A DNA stretch of 51,547 bases from positions 1 through 51,547 of IMG/VR virus record IMGVR_UViG_3300009684_000002, one strand, 5' to 3'. Of this stretch, positions 16,638-22,727 are shown piece after piece. Source of the DNA: a virus. The notes under the pieces are model-generated. The model worked only from the letters and a program-made list of their open reading frames with translations. It was not told the origin of the DNA and did not search any database. Positions within the stretch are counted from its first letter, which is position 1, and every line of letters starts with the position of its first letter. Position numbers and translations under genes: made by a program.

Positions 16638-17440
16638 TAGAGTGCTGGTTTGAATGCTAGAACGTCATCGAACTTCTCAACGAGGCGGGCAATTACCTTG
16701 GGGTTGACTTCCTTTAGGCGAACGCTCCTGTCCTTGATGGCCTTTTTAGCGATAAGGAACTCAATGACATGAGCATCTTCAATCCCGGCATCCCACATCA
16801 AGGATGAGAGAGTGGTCAGCGGGTTTTGTTCTTCTGCTGCCTTCATGCTGGCCTCTACAAGCTCCGCAACTATGGTCTCCTTGGCTTTCTCTGGCTTTAT
16901 AACAGGTTTCTGGACTGATTGCCTTGGCTTTACCTCATGAGCTTCATAATCGGGATCTTTCTGCTCCTCGGTAGGGATCAAGAAGGTTTGGAGTAATGCA
17001 TACTTGTGGGCAATCGCCATTGCTTTGTTTGTTGCCTTGTCCCCACTGTCCATTCCTTCGCCAATTACGGAACACGAAATTGTGCTGCCATCCTCGGCAA
17101 TGAAGTTGTATCTCATGGGGAGTTGGACAAAGCGAAGAACTGTTCCATTCTTGTTGGTGCGCTCTTCTGTTACAGGCGTTCCTGCTTCTGGTAGGCAAAC
17201 CACTCCATGCTTGGCTAGGAGTGAGTGAAGTTCGTTGTAAACGGCATCAATCCCTCGGAAACTGAATCCTTGTGCCTGGTTTCGGCTATCCTTTCCGATA
17301 GCTGTGATGTCCTTCATAATCGCTACCAATTTGGAAGCAATTTGGGATTGTTGACTTTGTGACGTAGTTACTGGTATGTTCATGTAGTTGGGTGCTTGCG
17401 TGGTTGCTGTGCTCCTGGTAGCTCCTAGAGGGTTGTTCAT
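16637..17440 (-). CDS. ERF-family single-strand annealing recombinase
   Basis: 267 residues. SKLVAIMKDITAIGKDSRNQ, then FSFRGIDAVYNELHSLLAKHGV and GEGMDSGDKATNKAMAIAHKYALLQTF form the ERF signature (helices plus the G(E)GxDxxDKAxxKAxxxAxKY motif). The protein anneals complementary single strands during phage recombination and genome circularisation. An in-frame ATG at 17380 (MNIPVTTSQS) is a possible alternative start. The upstream start at 17440 lies in the loop of a perfect 12-bp hairpin (17421-17454), suggesting regulated translation or an operator. Partners: RecB-like nuclease and SSB downstream. Confidence 0.92.
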   Translation of the reverse strand: MNNPLGATRSTATTQAPNYMNIPVTTSQSQQSQIASKLVAIMKDITAIGKDSRNQAQGFSFRGIDAVYNELHSLLAKHGVVCLPEAGTPVTEERTNKNGTVLRFVQLPMRYNFIAEDGSTISCSVIGEGMDSGDKATNKAMAIAHKYALLQTFLIPTEEQKDPDYEAHEVKPRQSVQKPVIKPEKAKETIVAELVEASMKAAEEQNPLTTLSSLMWDAGIEDAHVIEFLIAKKAIKDRSVRLKEVNPKVIARLVEKFDDVLAFKPAL

Positions 17441-17454
17441 GTCCCTCTAGGAGC
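17421..17454 (-). promoter_or_regulatory. Perfect 12-bp inverted repeat around the ERF start codon
   Basis: On the plus strand GCTCCTAGAGGG (17421-17432) and CCCTCTAGGAGC (17443-17454) are perfect complements separated by 10 bases. On the minus-strand mRNA the upstream arm holds the GAGGG Shine-Dalgarno-like sequence, the loop holds the ATG (17440-17438), and the downstream arm is codons 3-6. Folding would hide the ribosome site. A protein operator is the alternative reading. Confidence 0.7.
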
Positions 17455-17465
17455 ATTAGGGAGTT

Positions 17466-17573
17466 TTACTTCTTCTTGCCCTTCATCATGGGCTTCTTGC
17501 CTTTGAGCATTTTCATCTCTTTGGCTTCTTCTCTCATTGACTCGCCTTTTACGGCCTTCTTTTTAGTTGGCAT
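17466..17573 (-). CDS. Very small lysine-rich protein, 35 aa
   Basis: MPTKKKAVKGESMREEAKEM then KMLKGKKPMMKGKKK: about one-third lysine. It starts 1 bp after the stop of 17575-17754 and ends 25 bp before the ERF start. It is probably a nucleic-acid-binding peptide. Too short for a family assignment. Confidence 0.55.
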   Translation of the reverse strand: MPTKKKAVKGESMREEAKEMKMLKGKKPMMKGKKK

Positions 17574-17574
17574 C

Positions 17575-17754
17575 TTACTTTTTTCCTTTGGTTGCAGCCT
17601 TGCGGCCTTTTGTTACTGGCGTTGTTTCTTCTGATTTGATCGACTTCCGCTTTGCTGGCTTCAGCTTACGAGTGTTGATCAAAGTCTCATTAGGGAGTGC
17701 CTTGACTTGGAGGGGTTTAAACATCCCTTTCATGCGCTCAAAGAGTTCTTTCAT
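17575..17754 (-). CDS. Small basic protein, 59 aa
   Basis: MKELFERMKGMFKPLQVKAL with a Lys/Arg-rich C-terminal half (KPAKRKSIKSEE, TKGRKAATKGKK). It lies between two other tiny genes with gaps of 1 and 7 bp. Nucleic-acid binding is suggested by charge only. Confidence 0.6.
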   Translation of the reverse strand: MKELFERMKGMFKPLQVKALPNETLINTRKLKPAKRKSIKSEETTPVTKGRKAATKGKK

Positions 17755-17761
17755 CGGTTAG

Positions 17762-17941
17762 TTAAACAGCAGGGGTCTCGGTAACACCCGATACAGGCTG
17801 TTGGTTCTGGCAAGGGGCGGTAGAACACTCCTCCTTGTTGATGAGTGCTTCGATCTCCAAGAGACGTTCCTGACTGATGTGACCGAGCTTGTTTGCTACT
17901 CCCTGTGCGATTTCGTTTAGTTCTGCTAGTGTGTGTGACAT
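17762..17941 (-). CDS. Small helical protein, 59 aa
   Basis: MSHTLAELNEIAQGVANKLG, HISQERLLEIEALINKEECS, then a Pro/Gln tail with two cysteines. This frame reads as ordinary protein; the overlapping 83-codon frame on the same strand (17751-18002) is low complexity and rejected. Function unknown. Confidence 0.65.
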   Translation of the reverse strand: MSHTLAELNEIAQGVANKLGHISQERLLEIEALINKEECSTAPCQNQQPVSGVTETPAV

Positions 17942-18002
17942 GGTTGTTGTTTTTGTTGGGTTCTCGTTCAGCGTTATTGCTGATTGAAAAGTGTGTTTTC
18001 AT

Positions 18003-18266
18003 TTAGTGACATTTCCAAGCTCTTAAACTTTTGTTTATGCGAGAGTCTGGATCTTTAGCGGTCTTGGAACTTGTGAGCTTTGCCTTCATCCCTTTCATTC
18101 TAGCGCAGAATGATGCCTTGCGACCTGATTCTGCCTTGGTCTTTGGATTAGGTGCTGGTGCTTTAAGATGTCCCCCGTGAGCCTTGTTGTAGGAAGCACG
18201 ACCAGCAGCGTTCAATCCCCCTTTGGGATTCTGTCCAGCTTTAGTCTGCCATTTCTCTGATGCCAT
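18003..18266 (-). CDS. Conserved small basic phage protein (DUF6321-like)
   Basis: 87 residues. KWQTKAGQNPKGGLNAAGRA, then RKASFCARMKGMKAKLTSSK and DPDSRINKSLRAWKC. This series, with SFCAR and a C-terminal W-K-C, matches small proteins widespread in aquatic phages that I remember as DUF6321. Their role is not known. High Lys/Arg content and two conserved cysteines. Confidence 0.78.
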   Translation of the reverse strand: MASEKWQTKAGQNPKGGLNAAGRASYNKAHGGHLKAPAPNPKTKAESGRKASFCARMKGMKAKLTSSKTAKDPDSRINKSLRAWKCH

Positions 18267-18268
18267 AA

Positions 18269-18415
18269 TTATTTCTTCTTTGCGGTTTTCTTGCTGTCTC
18301 GGAAATCCTTTGCGGTTGGTGCGCCCTTGCTTCCTACCTTCCTCATCTTTTCGCCTGATCCCTTGGCGATCCGTTCCTGCTTTTTGTGAATGTTGCTATA
18401 AAGTCCGGGTTTCAT
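18269..18415 (-). CDS. Conserved small basic phage protein, 48 aa
   Basis: MKPGLYSNIHKKQERIAKGS then KMRKVGSKGAPTAKDF. The PGLY(S/A)NIHxKxxRIxxGSGEKM phrase recurs in many marine and freshwater phages (recollection) and is often adjacent to the DUF6321-like gene, as here. Its start overlaps the stop of the 27-residue membrane peptide by ATGA. Unknown function. Confidence 0.75.
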   Translation of the reverse strand: MKPGLYSNIHKKQERIAKGSGEKMRKVGSKGAPTAKDFRDSKKTAKKK

Positions 18416-18495
18416 TTTGGCATTGTTAATACGGCGAGAACGACAAGTCCAGAGAGAAGAATCAATGTGGCTATTGTTGTAGTAGGGTGGTTCAT
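18412..18495 (-). CDS. Single-span membrane peptide, 27 aa
   Basis: MNHPTTTIATLILLSGLVVL continues AVLTMPK: one transmembrane helix with almost no soluble part. The stop overlaps the next start by ATGA and the start lies 1 bp after the ribbon-helix-helix gene. Too short for homology; supported by hydrophobicity and overlap geometry. Confidence 0.55.
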   Translation of the reverse strand: MNHPTTTIATLILLSGLVVLAVLTMPK

Positions 18496-18496
18496 A

Positions 18497-18706
18497 TTAT
18501 TTTTGATTGAAATACTCCTCAAACACTCCGACCGCAAAGCTGCTCATAGATCGACGCTGTGCTTTAGCGGCATCTGCTACCTTGTTTTTTAGCGGGACGG
18601 GAACGTATAGGCCAAGGAATGCGGAAGTCTTGGTTTCGGTTAAGACGGGAGCAATAGGCTCGGCGGCGGTGGGTTCGGCTTCGATTGTGGTTGGTTCGGT
18701 TGTCAT
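18497..18706 (-). CDS. Ribbon-helix-helix-like small protein, 69 aa
   Basis: N-terminal 27 residues are Thr/Glu/Pro/Ala-rich (MTTEPTTIEAEPTAAEPIAP). The C-terminal 42 residues form a strand (AFLGLYVPVPLKNK) followed by two helices (ADAAKAQRRSMSSFAVGVFEEYF), the layout of an Arc/MetJ DNA-binding fold. It is a candidate transcriptional regulator of the early region. The N-terminal tail resembles that of the 56-residue protein at 21051-21221. Confidence 0.65.
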   Translation of the reverse strand: MTTEPTTIEAEPTAAEPIAPVLTETKTSAFLGLYVPVPLKNKVADAAKAQRRSMSSFAVGVFEEYFNQK

Positions 18707-18713
18707 GGTTGTA

Positions 18714-18890
18714 TTAGTTAGAAGTGGTGACTATTGCATTTGTTTTCGTTTCTTGCAAATCTTTTTTTGCAGGAAGTGACGATCTATATTTTGGTAAGTA
18801 AAAATTCCAGTTGTAGTTTCGGAAAAGGTGGAGAAGGAATGGAGTCCAATCAAGGTTTGGTCGGTCTCCGTTGTAGGTTGTGTATTTCAT
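18714..18890 (-). CDS. Hypothetical protein, 58 aa
   Basis: MKYTTYNGDRPNLDWTPFLL then aromatic-rich HLFRNYNWNFYLPKYRSS and a polar tail. It lies between the DNA methyltransferase stop (7 bp upstream) and the ribbon-helix-helix gene. No family recognised. Confidence 0.6.
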   Translation of the reverse strand: MKYTTYNGDRPNLDWTPFLLHLFRNYNWNFYLPKYRSSLPAKKDLQETKTNAIVTTSN

Positions 18891-18897
18891 AGGTTTG

Positions 18898-19836
18898 TTA
18901 GAATTGAAATCCTGCTGTTACATTGGTTCGTTGTTTGATTATCTCTACATACTCTGGATTGAGTTCACAAAGAATTGCTTTGCGACCATACTCCAAAGCT
19001 ACTTTTCCTGTTGTTCCAGATCCCCCAAAAGGATCAAGCACAACATCTGACGATCTGCTTCCAGCAAGAATACAAGGTTGGATCAACTCCTCTGGAAATG
19101 TGGCGAAGTGCGCCCCTCTAAAGGATTGTGTATTCACTGACCATACAGACCGTTTATTTGCTTTTGTATATGATTTTTCAAGTCCTGCGTGAGGGTGAAG
19201 TCCTGATCCCTCATTGTGATATTTCCCATTAGTTCTGTCTCTGGTTCCCCAATCATCCTTGCAAGGTTCTTTTATTGCTTCATTGTCATAATAATACTTT
19301 GGAGACTTACTCATTAAGAAAATATACTCATGCGATTTGGTGCAACGATCCTCCACGCTCTCAGGCATTGGATTGGGCTTGTGCCAGATAATGTCCTGAC
19401 GCAAATACCATCCATCTGCTCGTAGGGCAAAGGCTACCATCCAAGGAATCCCAATCAAATCTTTGTTTTTAATCCCTGTGCCAACAAAGGTAGATGCCAT
19501 TCTATTTTTAGCCAACCCCTTATCAACAAGTGTTCCTATATCTTCACCCCTAGTTGTATCAGGAACAGCTTTCCCATCTTTATAGGATGAATAGCTATCT
19601 CCTAAATTTAGCCAAAGAGTTCCATCATCACGCAATACCCTTTTCACTTCTCGGAATACAGATACAAGTTGGTCAACAAAATCTTGCGGCGTTTGTTCAA
19701 GACCAATTTGTCCATCATGCCCATAGTCTCGCAACCCAAAGTAGGGTGGAGATGTTACGCAAGTCTGGACGCTTTGATCTGACAGTTGTTTTAGGGTTTC
19801 CCTGCAATCACCTGTTAATATCTGAAGATCATTCAT
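18898..19836 (-). CDS. Site-specific DNA methyltransferase (beta-type motif order)
   Basis: 312 residues from MNDLQILTGD at 19836, an ATGA overlap; an upstream in-frame ATG would add three residues. The catalytic motif TSPPYFGLRDYG is near residue 30 and the SAM-binding motif DPFGGSGTTGKVALEYGRK near residue 270, so catalytic precedes SAM-binding (beta group). QDIIWHKPNPMPES and SHEYIFLMSKSPKYYYD are typical of the family. It transfers methyl to N6-adenine or N4-cytosine; which cannot be told. No restriction enzyme is nearby, so it is probably an orphan enzyme that protects phage DNA. Confidence 0.93.
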   Translation of the reverse strand: MNDLQILTGDCRETLKQLSDQSVQTCVTSPPYFGLRDYGHDGQIGLEQTPQDFVDQLVSVFREVKRVLRDDGTLWLNLGDSYSSYKDGKAVPDTTRGEDIGTLVDKGLAKNRMASTFVGTGIKNKDLIGIPWMVAFALRADGWYLRQDIIWHKPNPMPESVEDRCTKSHEYIFLMSKSPKYYYDNEAIKEPCKDDWGTRDRTNGKYHNEGSGLHPHAGLEKSYTKANKRSVWSVNTQSFRGAHFATFPEELIQPCILAGSRSSDVVLDPFGGSGTTGKVALEYGRKAILCELNPEYVEIIKQRTNVTAGFQF

Positions 19837-20060
19837 ACCTCGCACTCAAATTCCTGGTCTGGTTCACACTCGGCGGTGACATCCTCAAGGTCAACGTCCT
19901 GCCCACATCTAGGACACTCACCGGGGTCAACCTCTGCGTCTTGTCCGGGGTCATATAGTTCTACAGGCCCGTATTGTCCTGATGCTGGTTGCTCTGGTGA
20001 GAATGAGACTTCAAACTCAAACTCACACTCATCGTTCTTACACTGGTAGTCTATTTTCAT
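19833..20060 (-). CDS. Acidic zinc-ribbon protein, 75 aa
   Basis: MKIDYQCKNDECEFEFEVSF ... GECPRCGQDVDLEDV: two CxxxxC/CxxC knuckles that form a zinc ribbon in an acidic protein ending CEPDQEFECEV. The stop overlaps the methyltransferase start by ATGA. A GCGGCGGT motif (20065-20072) lies 4 bp upstream of its ATG. It may be an adaptor or transcription-related factor. Confidence 0.7.
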   Translation of the reverse strand: MKIDYQCKNDECEFEFEVSFSPEQPASGQYGPVELYDPGQDAEVDPGECPRCGQDVDLEDVTAECEPDQEFECEV

Positions 20061-20087
20061 GTTTGCGGCGGTATTGTGGTTGCTGGT

Positions 20088-20348
20088 TCAGTTTATCCCG
20101 AACATTGCGTCGAGATGGCGATCTGTGGTTGACTCCTTGAGCCTTTCAGATTCTTTAAAGGATTGCAATCTCTTTTTTAGAATAATTAAGTCGGCGGCGA
20201 TCTCTCTTGCCCTAGCGGTGCTAATCTGAATGGTATCTAGTTTGTGATGCTGTGAGGTTTGTATCAAGTTGTAGAACAGGGGTTCGATGCTGGCTACAAT
20301 TCTCTGCGTTTCAGTCAATAGGTCGGCGGCGGTGGTTTTAGTGGTCAT
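20088..20348 (-). CDS. Hypothetical helical protein, 86 aa
   Basis: MTTKTTAADLLTETQRIVAS, then a predicted helical body (ISTARAREIAADLIILKKRL) ending HLDAMFGIN. The Thr-Ala-Ala codons are one of the CGGCGGCGGT motif copies (20324-20333). ATGA overlap with the upstream gene. Unknown function. Confidence 0.68.
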   Translation of the reverse strand: MTTKTTAADLLTETQRIVASIEPLFYNLIQTSQHHKLDTIQISTARAREIAADLIILKKRLQSFKESERLKESTTDRHLDAMFGIN

Positions 20349-20800
20349 GGTTTAATTTTGGTGGTTAGGTTGTCTGTTCTGCGTCCCGCTGTCTTTATTT
20401 CCAGCGGTCTTTCTATCCCGTCCCAGAGTTCCTGGAGATGGGTGAAATTAGTTCTATCGGTTTCCCTTCCTCGATGTCTCACGATACTTAAAGGAAACTC
20501 ATGAGGTCTCAATGGATCAGGTTTTTTTGGCGGCGGCGGTGAATCAGGTTGTTCTGATCCATAGACTCGGCCTATGTAGTGGTCTGCAAGGGAAGTTCTT
20601 TTCCAGTCTGAAGCACGAAAAATTGGTTTTTCTCTTTCATGCGGTAAATCAAGAGACCTTTTATCGCTTTTATCGCTTTTATCGCTTTTATCGCTTATCC
20701 GCATAGTCGGCGGCGGTGGTTTTGGTGGTGATTCAATAAACTTTTCGTTCTGCTTAATCATGGTCATGAGATTCGATATGATTTGTTCAAGCGTTTCCAT
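20345..20800 (-). CDS. Low-complexity protein with (SDK)4 repeat, 151 aa
   Basis: METLEQIISNLMTMIKQNEK, a Pro-rich stretch (PPKPPPPTMR), a four-unit Ser-Asp-Lys repeat (coded by 20659-20694), another Pro run (SPPPPKKPDPLRP) and a charged C-terminus. Two copies of the CGG motif encode the Pro runs. Likely partly disordered. The frame is supported by ATGA overlap with 20088-20348. Function unknown. Confidence 0.62.
   Translation of the reverse strand: METLEQIISNLMTMIKQNEKFIESPPKPPPPTMRISDKSDKSDKSDKRSLDLPHEREKPIFRASDWKRTSLADHYIGRVYGSEQPDSPPPPKKPDPLRPHEFPLSIVRHRGRETDRTNFTHLQELWDGIERPLEIKTAGRRTDNLTTKIKP
20659..20694. repeat. Four tandem copies of a 9-bp unit
   Basis: TTTTATCGC occurs four times head to tail. 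On the minus strand it encodes Ser-Asp-Lys repeats in the 151-residue protein. Exact nucleotide identity points to recent slippage. Copy-number variation would change repeat length without frameshift. Confidence 0.95.
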
Positions 20801-20815
20801 GATCGGCGGCGGTGA

Positions 20816-20917
20816 TTAGATTAAGGCTCGACGGATTCCGGCAAGATAGAATCTCCACGCCTTCGGCTTTCGGATCATGCAGACAAGGTGAAGGCTAATT
20901 TGTGATGTTTTGCTCAT
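20816..20917 (-). CDS. Tiny basic protein, 33 aa
   Basis: MSKTSQISLHLVCMIRKPKA then WRFYLAGIRRALI. It overlaps the end of the 47-residue ORF by 23 bp, and its stop lies 16 bp before the 151-residue gene start. The interval holds CGGCGGCGGT. Marginal: supported only by tiling with neighbours. Confidence 0.35.
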   Translation of the reverse strand: MSKTSQISLHLVCMIRKPKAWRFYLAGIRRALI

Positions 20918-21038
20918 AGTCTGCGGCGGTTGTTTGCTTGGTGATGGAGTCGAGAATGCAAACATTTTCCCCGTGTTCGTCTACGGTCTCGCAAAAACAA
21001 TGGTTTTCGTCGCAAAGAATCTCTTTTTCTGTTGTCAT
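20895..21038 (-). CDS. Cys-rich acidic small protein, 47 aa
   Basis: MTTEKEILCDENHCFCETVD, then EHGENVCILDSITKQTTAAD. Four cysteines (C-x4-C-x-C ... C) could form a metal site. TTAAD near the end is encoded by a CGG motif copy, the same peptide as in MTTKTTAAD of 20088-20348. It starts 12 bp after the stop of the next upstream gene. Confidence 0.5.
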   Translation of the reverse strand: MTTEKEILCDENHCFCETVDEHGENVCILDSITKQTTAADYEQNITN

Positions 21039-21050
21039 AGTCTGCGTTGT

Positions 21051-21221
21051 TTAGTTGTTAAGGGTTTGCTGAATTGCTTTTATCTCCAAGTCAATAGCTT
21101 CGCACGTTGCAATAATGCGCTCTAATGAAGCCAAGATCGGGTTTATCCTGGGTGCGTCCCAGTTAGGGACTAGGGACAAGTCAACGGTTATCGGCTCGGC
21201 GGCGGCGGGTTCAGTGGTCAT
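21051..21221 (-). CDS. Small protein with MTTEPAAAEPI start, 56 aa
   Basis: MTTEPAAAEPITVDLSLVPN then a helix (ILASLERIIATCEAIDLEIK) ending QQTLNN. The N-terminal ten residues closely match the MTTEP...AAEPI tail of the ribbon-helix-helix protein. The Ala run is coded by the CGG motif at 21197-21210. Unknown role. Confidence 0.6.
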   Translation of the reverse strand: MTTEPAAAEPITVDLSLVPNWDAPRINPILASLERIIATCEAIDLEIKAIQQTLNN

Positions 21222-21222
21222 G

Positions 21223-21399
21223 CTATTTCTCCGGGTATCCTATAAAAGTTGCAGTTTTGTTAATGAATTTGACGGTTTGATGATCCCGGCGGTGCTTTTT
21301 AAGCAATCTTGCCAGCATGGAACGTGCATTTTTACCTCCCCTAACAAGAGCCGGGGAAAGAATGGAATCAATCTGTTTCTCCGTTGTGGTGAATTTCAT
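21223..21399 (-). CDS. Small basic protein, 58 aa
   Basis: MKFTTTEKQIDSILSPALVR, then GGKNARSMLARLLKKHRRDH and a short beta-like tail ending GYPEK. I use the ATG at 21399; a GTG at 21411 would add four residues. It ends 1 bp before the next ATG. Basic helices suggest nucleic-acid contact; not certain. Confidence 0.6.
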   Translation of the reverse strand: MKFTTTEKQIDSILSPALVRGGKNARSMLARLLKKHRRDHQTVKFINKTATFIGYPEK

Positions 21400-21403
21400 G
21401 TTA

Positions 21404-21628
21404 TTAGTCACGGGTTACGATCATAGTACCAGTGCGCTCGTCACCTTGCAGGTGTTCTCCGTTGTCTCGAAATAGTTGGACGGTTACAGGAATATCAGAG
21501 TATTCACGCACTTCCTTGGCAATATCCAAGGGGATTTGATCGTGTCCCCGGCTGCTTGTCCATACTCCTTCAATTGGAATGAATTCTTTAAGTTTTTCTA
21601 TGTCTTTAAGTGTGATGCTATGCGTCAT
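21404..21628 (-). CDS. Hypothetical protein, 74 aa
   Basis: MTHSITLKDIEKLKEFIPIE, VREYSDIPVTVQLFRDNGEH and GTMIVTRD look like a small alpha/beta fold. The frame is open to a TTG at 21706 overlapping the upstream stop, so a longer form is possible, but the extra 26 residues look unlike protein. Function unknown. Confidence 0.62.
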   Translation of the reverse strand: MTHSITLKDIEKLKEFIPIEGVWTSSRGHDQIPLDIAKEVREYSDIPVTVQLFRDNGEHLQGDERTGTMIVTRD

Positions 21629-21702
21629 GCTGATGTTTTTTTGGTGTTCCTGGGCTGAATTGTCCAGGCTACTACCTTCCCGTGAGAAGGCAGTTTGCCT
21701 AA

Positions 21703-21915
21703 TCAATTAGAGAGACGAATTACGATGCAATCCCCGAACATTGCAGGAAATAGTTCTTTTTTTCTCCATGCTCCCCTTTCGGTATATCTGAAGATATATT
21801 GAGGATGATCCGTGAAATCTTTCTCATTCCCATAGGCGTTTCCATTGTAGAAAAATCCATTGGGATTTTTAATTGCGTATTCTAGTTTAAGGTTTTTTAT
21901 ATCAAACGCTTCCAT
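21703..21915 (-). CDS. Hypothetical protein, 70 aa
   Basis: From MEAFDIKNLKLEYAIKNPNG at 21915, 5 bp after the stop of the 28-residue membrane peptide. Aromatic-rich (FFYNGNAYG, YIFRYTERGAW). An in-frame start at 21939 would overlap the membrane peptide. Unknown family. Confidence 0.65.
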   Translation of the reverse strand: MEAFDIKNLKLEYAIKNPNGFFYNGNAYGNEKDFTDHPQYIFRYTERGAWRKKELFPAMFGDCIVIRLSN

Positions 21916-21920
21916 GGTTT

Positions 21921-22007
21921 TTAGGATTTGAAAAGGCAAGCGAGGATGAAGAAAACGAACGCCTCGACGAATAATATACCGAGCACGTTAAGGATAAGGT
22001 TTTTCAT
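21921..22007 (-). CDS. Single-span membrane peptide, 28 aa
   Basis: MKNLILNVLGILFVEAFVFF then ILACLFKS: one transmembrane helix. The start overlaps the preceding stop by ATGA, which argues that it is translated. It is analogous in size to the peptide at 18412-18495 but not similar in sequence. Confidence 0.55.
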   Translation of the reverse strand: MKNLILNVLGILFVEAFVFFILACLFKS

Positions 22008-22225
22008 TTTTTTGCTTCCCAGTAGGGGTCGAAATTGAAAGGGATGTCTATCCATTGTTCAAGGTTCCCTTGGTGGGTAAATCTCTCTTGTATGTTCCGC
22101 TGTAAGGTGAATTGTGGCTTTGCGAGGATTGCTCTACTTGTCTCTGTGCTTTCAAAGTAGAGGTCACTTTCGTGATTCTCGATTGCTATTCCCGCTTCTT
22201 TTAATTCCTGATAAAGTGATTTCAT
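22004..22225 (-). CDS. Hypothetical protein, 73 aa
   Basis: MKSLYQELKEAGIAIENHES then DLYFESTETSRAIL and FNFDPYWEAKK. A good Shine-Dalgarno (GGAG, 8-9 bp before ATG) marks this start; the longer frame to 22546 is antisense-like shadow of the previous gene. It may bind a small domain partner; unknown. Confidence 0.72.
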   Translation of the reverse strand: MKSLYQELKEAGIAIENHESDLYFESTETSRAILAKPQFTLQRNIQERFTHQGNLEQWIDIPFNFDPYWEAKK

Positions 22226-22244
22226 GTTTTTATCTCCTTTAATT

Positions 22245-22688
22245 TTAGAAACAAACCGGAATACCCCGTGAATAGAAGGCGTTGATGTCTTTACCCTCTG
22301 GAACGTCATTGGGGCGTATGATATAAAGGGAACACCCTCTAGGGTCAGTTTGAACGTATCCCCTAACGCTTTTCCCCTCCATGATAGAGGCGAGCCTTTC
22401 AAGGTTGGATTTCTCCATGTCCCGACAAGCTGACTTGGTTTCTCTCCATTCTCCTGATTGTGTGCGATATTGTATGCGGACAAAAGGTTTTCCTGTTGCT
22501 TCATCACGTTCCACTGATTCTGACCTTTTGTCAGTTCCTGTCCCACACTCTAAATTATGCCAGCGATTCAATCCCCTTTCAATCCTTAGAAGTGAGGAGG
22601 TTTCATCGTGTGTAAATCCAAGGTCAGAAAGCACCTTGAAAAAGTGTTCCCTCTTCATTGCTTTCGTCCATCGTGTTGTGGTGTTCAT
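22245..22688 (-). CDS. Conserved phage protein, 147 aa
   Basis: LGFTHDETSSLLRIERGLNR then WHNLECG and VERDEATGKPFVRIQYR, LERLASIMEG, YVQTDPRGCSLYIIRPNDVP and AFYSRGIPV. This combination is a widely distributed phage family of unknown function (recollection), often in early regions. A TTTTTTTT tract and five CACCAA-type repeats lie directly upstream of the ATG. Confidence 0.82.
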   Translation of the reverse strand: MNTTTRWTKAMKREHFFKVLSDLGFTHDETSSLLRIERGLNRWHNLECGTGTDKRSESVERDEATGKPFVRIQYRTQSGEWRETKSACRDMEKSNLERLASIMEGKSVRGYVQTDPRGCSLYIIRPNDVPEGKDINAFYSRGIPVCF

Positions 22689-22698
22689 GTTTTTTTTT

Positions 22699-22726
22699 GG
22701 TGTTGGTGTTGGTGTTGGTGTTGGTG
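22699..22726. repeat. GGTGTT hexanucleotide tandem repeat
   Basis: Four full GGTGTT units and a partial fifth, in the intergenic gap upstream of the 147-residue gene (minus-strand CACCAA units followed by an A tract). Variable-length repeats before a start codon may tune translation. Confidence 0.95.
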
Positions 22727-22727
22727 A

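Noticed and set aside
17751-18002. An 83-codon minus-strand ORF
   Set aside because: Low-complexity Asn/His/Arg/Gln-rich sequence. The frame starting at 17941 gives ordinary protein with correct spacing.
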